From NCBI GenBank assembly GCA_904502105.1, contig CAJGDF010000075.1, positions 1-8,251 on the forward strand: a DNA stretch of 8,251 nt, written 5' to 3'. The translations under genes and the position numbers were made by a program. Shown here piece after piece: positions 6,356 to 8,251 of the stretch; positions within the stretch are counted from its first letter, which is position 1; each line of letters opens with the position of its first letter. Under the pieces are notes generated by a model. The model was not told the origin of the DNA, searched no databases, and worked only from the letters and a program-made list of their open reading frames with translations. The stretch comes from an uncultured Clostridia bacterium (GTDB taxonomy: Bacteria > Bacillota > Clostridia > Oscillospirales > UBA644).

Positions 6356-6380
6356 ATGCCATTTCTTCATAAATGGGCAT
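6356..6380 (-). promoter_or_regulatory. possible hairpin in the rpmH leader
   Basis: ATGCC-ATTT and AAAT-GGGCAT pair across a 6-base loop with a single bulged base, within the untranslated leader between the predicted rpmH start of transcription (about 6392) and the gene. It may affect mRNA stability or leader folding. No known ribosomal-protein leader family is recognised. Confidence 0.3.
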
Positions 6381-6398
6381 AATTACAGTGTTAGCTAT

Positions 6399-6428
6399 AT
6401 TATATAACATTTCAATCCGCCTTGTCAA
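6399..6428 (-). promoter_or_regulatory. sigma-A type promoter for rpmH and the leftward operon
   Basis: On the minus strand the -35 box is TTGACA (6423-6428) and the -10 box is TATAAT (6399-6404), both perfect consensus, with an 18-base spacer. Transcription would begin near 6392, giving a leader of about 80 bases before rpmH. No other promoter of comparable quality was seen within the operon. Confidence 0.8.
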
Positions 6429-6444
6429 TACCTTATTTAAAATT

Positions 6445-6456
6445 TTTTTCGAAAAA
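6445..6456. promoter_or_regulatory. 12-base palindrome between the divergent promoters
   Basis: TTTTTCGAAAAA is a perfect palindrome lying upstream of both -35 boxes (about 16 and 24 bases away). Its A/T tracts could act as UP elements for RNA polymerase or as a binding site; in AT-rich DNA this could also be chance. Confidence 0.25.
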
Positions 6457-6480
6457 TAACATGAACTTTAAAAAAACATC

Positions 6481-6509
6481 TTGATTAAATTTGCGTTTTA
6501 TGCTATAAT
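6481..6509 (+). promoter_or_regulatory. extended -10 sigma-A promoter for dnaA
   Basis: TTGATT (6481-6486) and TATAAT (6504-6509) are separated by 17 bases, and TGC directly before the -10 gives an extended -10 element. An A-tract lies just upstream. Transcription would start near 6516, leaving an AT-rich leader of about 104 bases before dnaA. It faces away from the rpmH promoter. Confidence 0.8.
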
Positions 6510-6605
6510 AAGTATACTCTATAAGTATATAAAAATATATATAAGGCTTTTTTAACTCAAACATTCATTGAAGAAGTTGAAAATTCAAACGTTAAATAAA
6601 AAATC

Positions 6606-6610
6606 AGGAG
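6606..6610 (+). promoter_or_regulatory. dnaA ribosome binding site that decides the start codon
   Basis: AGGAG, extended by ATGAT, matches the anti-Shine-Dalgarno well. It abuts an ATG at 6611 (no spacing) but lies 9 bases from the in-frame ATG at 6620, so the latter is the more plausible start. Confidence 0.75.
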
Positions 6611-6619
6611 ATGATATTC

Positions 6620-7954
6620 ATGAAAGCCTTCAAAAGTTTATGGACGGCTGCTGTGGATCGCCTGGCAAACCACATAAGTGAATCAGCTATGGACCTTTGG
6701 ATCCGTCCGATCGTTCCCGTAGCATATGAAGATGACTCCGCTGTTCTTATGGTCGAATCTTCTTTCCAGCGCGATATAATTATGTCCAAATACAAAGATC
6801 TCATCGGTCACGAGCTTTCAGACATGGTTGGCTTCGAAATGTCCGTCAAAGTCATCACACCCGATGAAAGAGCTCCGTCAACAAGCGTTAAACCTCCCGA
6901 ATCCCCGAAGATCGAGATCGAAAGCATCGTTGAGCCCATTTATCCCGAATACACGTTCGACACATTCGTTGTCGGTGACTCAAACAAACACGCTCACGCC
7001 GCTTGCTACGCTGTTGCGAAAAATCCGTCAAAGGCTTATAACCCCCTCTTCCTTTACGGCAATACCGGTCTCGGCAAGACCCACCTCATCAAAGCGATAA
7101 GAAACGAGATCGCGATCTCGTTCCCGCATTACAAAACAATCTACATAACCGGTGAAGAATTCACAAACGAGCTTATCGACAATATCCGTAACAAGACCAT
7201 GCCCGAATTCAAAAACAAATACCGCAATGTAGACGTGCTTTTTGTTGACGATATTCAGTTTATCGCAAATAAAGATTCAACGCAGGAAGAATTTTTCCAT
7301 ACGTTCAACGCTCTTTACGAAGCGAACAAGCAGATCGTGCTCGTTTCAGACCGTCCCCCGAAAGATATCGCCCTTCTCGAAAACAGACTCCGTTCACGTT
7401 TCGAAATGGGTATTATAACAGATATCTATCTTCCCGAATACGAGCTCAAGGTTGCGATCATCAAGCAGAAAGCAAAAACATACGGTATGGAGCTTCCCGA
7501 CGATGTTGTTGACTTCGTTGCAATGAAGATCAAAAACAATATCCGTCAGCTTGAGGGTGTTCTCAAAAAGATAATGGCATTCCAGCTCATTTCAAATCTT
7601 CCCCCGTCAATTGCCATCGCAAGCAGCGCGGTAAGAGATATAACGAGCGAAAACGAGCCCATCCCCGTTATCTTCGATAAGGTCCTCCAGGAAGTAAGCC
7701 GCGAGTTCGGTGTTTCCGAAGAAGATATTCTCAGTAAAAAGCGTATCGAGAACGTAACGTTCGCCCGTCAGATCGCAATGCATATCATGCGTGAGATAAC
7801 AGACCTCTCTCTTCCCGAGATCGGTCAGCACTTCAACGGACGCGACCACTCCACCGTTCATCACTCGATCAGAAAGATCGAATCAAAGCTCAAAACAAAC
7901 AACAGCCTTAAAAACAGGGTAGAATCGATTATTAAGAATGTACAGGAAAGATAA
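6620..7954 (+). CDS. dnaA: chromosomal replication initiator protein DnaA
   Basis: DnaA binds origin DNA, melts it in its ATP form and helps load the replicative helicase. The 444 residues have the four standard parts: an N-terminal interaction domain (about 1-80), a short variable linker (about 81-108), the AAA+ domain (about 109-330) and a DNA-binding domain (about 345-444). Visible motifs are Walker A GNTGLGKT (147-154), Walker B VLFVDD (206-211), sensor 1 around VSDRPP (242-247), the arginine finger region RLRSRFEMG (256-264, R260), sensor 2 NIRQLEG (307-313, R309), and the DnaA signature GRDHSTVHH (407-415). The ATG at 6620 is chosen over the in-frame ATG at 6611, which overlaps the Shine-Dalgarno. 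It has a strong promoter of its own and diverges from rpmH. dnaN would be expected to the right of the window. Confidence 0.98.
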   Translation: MKAFKSLWTAAVDRLANHISESAMDLWIRPIVPVAYEDDSAVLMVESSFQRDIIMSKYKDLIGHELSDMVGFEMSVKVITPDERAPSTSVKPPESPKIEIESIVEPIYPEYTFDTFVVGDSNKHAHAACYAVAKNPSKAYNPLFLYGNTGLGKTHLIKAIRNEIAISFPHYKTIYITGEEFTNELIDNIRNKTMPEFKNKYRNVDVLFVDDIQFIANKDSTQEEFFHTFNALYEANKQIVLVSDRPPKDIALLENRLRSRFEMGIITDIYLPEYELKVAIIKQKAKTYGMELPDDVVDFVAMKIKNNIRQLEGVLKKIMAFQLISNLPPSIAIASSAVRDITSENEPIPVIFDKVLQEVSREFGVSEEDILSKKRIENVTFARQIAMHIMREITDLSLPEIGQHFNGRDHSTVHHSIRKIESKLKTNNSLKNRVESIIKNVQER

Positions 7955-7956
7955 TT

Positions 7957-7989
7957 AAGAACTTCGCTTATAAATTAAGCTCAGTTCTT
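7957..7989 (+). terminator. hairpin immediately after the dnaA stop, possible weak terminator
   Basis: An outer 7-bp stem AAGAACT/AGTTCTT (7957-7963 with 7983-7989) and an inner 5-bp stem GCTTA/TAAGC (7966-7970 with 7976-7980) are separated by a symmetric TC/TC internal loop. It begins two bases after the dnaA stop. It is AT-rich with only a short T-run, so termination is possible but not convincing. The outer arm matches that of the hairpin at the jag stop. Confidence 0.4.
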
Positions 7990-7990
7990 T

Positions 7991-8160
7991 GGAAGAAAAA
8001 TGCTCTGCATTTTTTTCCGGGTAATTCTCTCAGAATAAAAAAATTATGCTTCGCATTTTTTTCCGGGTAGTTCTCTCAGAATAAAAAAATCATGCTACGC
8101 ATTTTTTCCAAGTAGTTCTCTCGGAGTAAAAATCAGGCAAAGCATTTTCTGAATTGTACT
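7991..8160. repeat. tandem ~46-bp hairpin repeats downstream of dnaA
   Basis: Units run at about 7991-8032 (partial), 8033-8078, 8079-8123 and a decayed copy from 8124. The two central units differ at roughly six positions. Each contains an A-run, an ATGC-loop-GCAT type stem and a T-run, then a short arm ending TTCTCTC. The stem bases stay constant while loops change (TCT, TTC, TAC). The first unit (7996-8016: AAAAATGC-TCT-GCATTTTT) resembles an intrinsic terminator. The array lies where the dnaA-dnaN spacer and oriC elements often occur. No gene is seen here. Confidence 0.75.
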
Positions 8161-8251
8161 TTTAAACTTACTTATGCTGTTTCTCAAAAAAAAGATATAA
8201 ATTTTTTGGGCTGTAAGTGTGCGGTGACGCTTTAGGACGTTAAATCAACAG
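8161..8251. other. AT-rich non-coding end of window, no gene seen
   Basis: No start codon with ribosome site and no DnaA box is visible. A run of eight A's and a run of six T's flank GATATAAA (8187-8208), giving a low-melting, weakly hairpin-forming patch that could be part of an unwinding region or a promoter area for the next gene. The evidence does not decide. Confidence 0.4.

Noticed and set aside
6611..6619. ATG at 6611 as the dnaA start
   Set aside because: It directly abuts the AGGAG, leaving no spacing, whereas the ATG at 6620 is 9 bases away and gives a family-like N-terminus.
6652..6660. Possible DnaA box (TGTGGATCG)
   Set aside because: It has two mismatches, lies within the dnaA coding sequence with no neighbouring boxes, and is explained by the codons GTG GAT CGC.
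7991..8160. CRISPR array downstream of dnaA
   Set aside because: Units are contiguous without unique spacers, diverge from one another, and no cas gene is near; a tandem hairpin repeat explains them.

Overview
The window looks like the chromosomal origin neighbourhood of a low-to-mid GC Gram-positive bacterium, most likely a member of class Clostridia (possibly an Oscillospirales/Ruminococcaceae-type gut anaerobe; this is inferred from gene order and protein style, not from a search). The key evidence is the conserved Firmicutes block rpmH-rnpA-yidD-yidC-jag-mnmE, read leftwards, diverging from dnaA, read rightwards. All genes point away from the rpmH/dnaA gap, as expected near oriC.

Layout. 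Positions 1-6311 hold nine minus-strand genes that look like one long transcription unit. In transcription order they are rpmH (ribosomal protein L34), rnpA (RNase P protein), yidD, yidC (membrane insertase), jag/khpB (RNA-binding protein), mnmE (tRNA modification GTPase), prfB (release factor 2), an unrecognised 44-residue membrane protein and rsmA (16S rRNA dimethyltransferase, cut by the window edge). Most junctions are tight, with overlaps at rnpA/yidD, yidD/yidC and orf44/rsmA. The exception is a 274-base jag-mnmE gap filled with repeats. Positions 6312-6619 hold two well-formed divergent promoters. dnaA occupies 6620-7954. Positions 7955-8251 hold no gene, only tandem hairpin repeats and AT-rich sequence, presumably the start of the dnaA-dnaN spacer.

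How the genes work together. The leftward unit is a translation and membrane-biogenesis cluster: ribosome parts and maturation (L34, RsmA), tRNA processing and modification (RnpA, MnmE), termination (RF2), and membrane insertion (YidC, YidD, perhaps the small membrane protein). DnaA starts replication. The usual mnmG-rsmG continuation after mnmE is replaced here by prfB-orf44-rsmA.

Most interesting non-genic content. The jag-mnmE gap carries two nearly identical 67-base repeats. Each can fold as a three-way junction, and they alternate with three unrelated-sequence hairpins. A second family of ~46-base tandem hairpin repeats with conserved stems and varying loops follows dnaA. Other points are a degenerate GXXG loop in the Jag KH domain, a prfB lacking the programmed frameshift, and no recognisable DnaA box in the gaps either side of dnaA.
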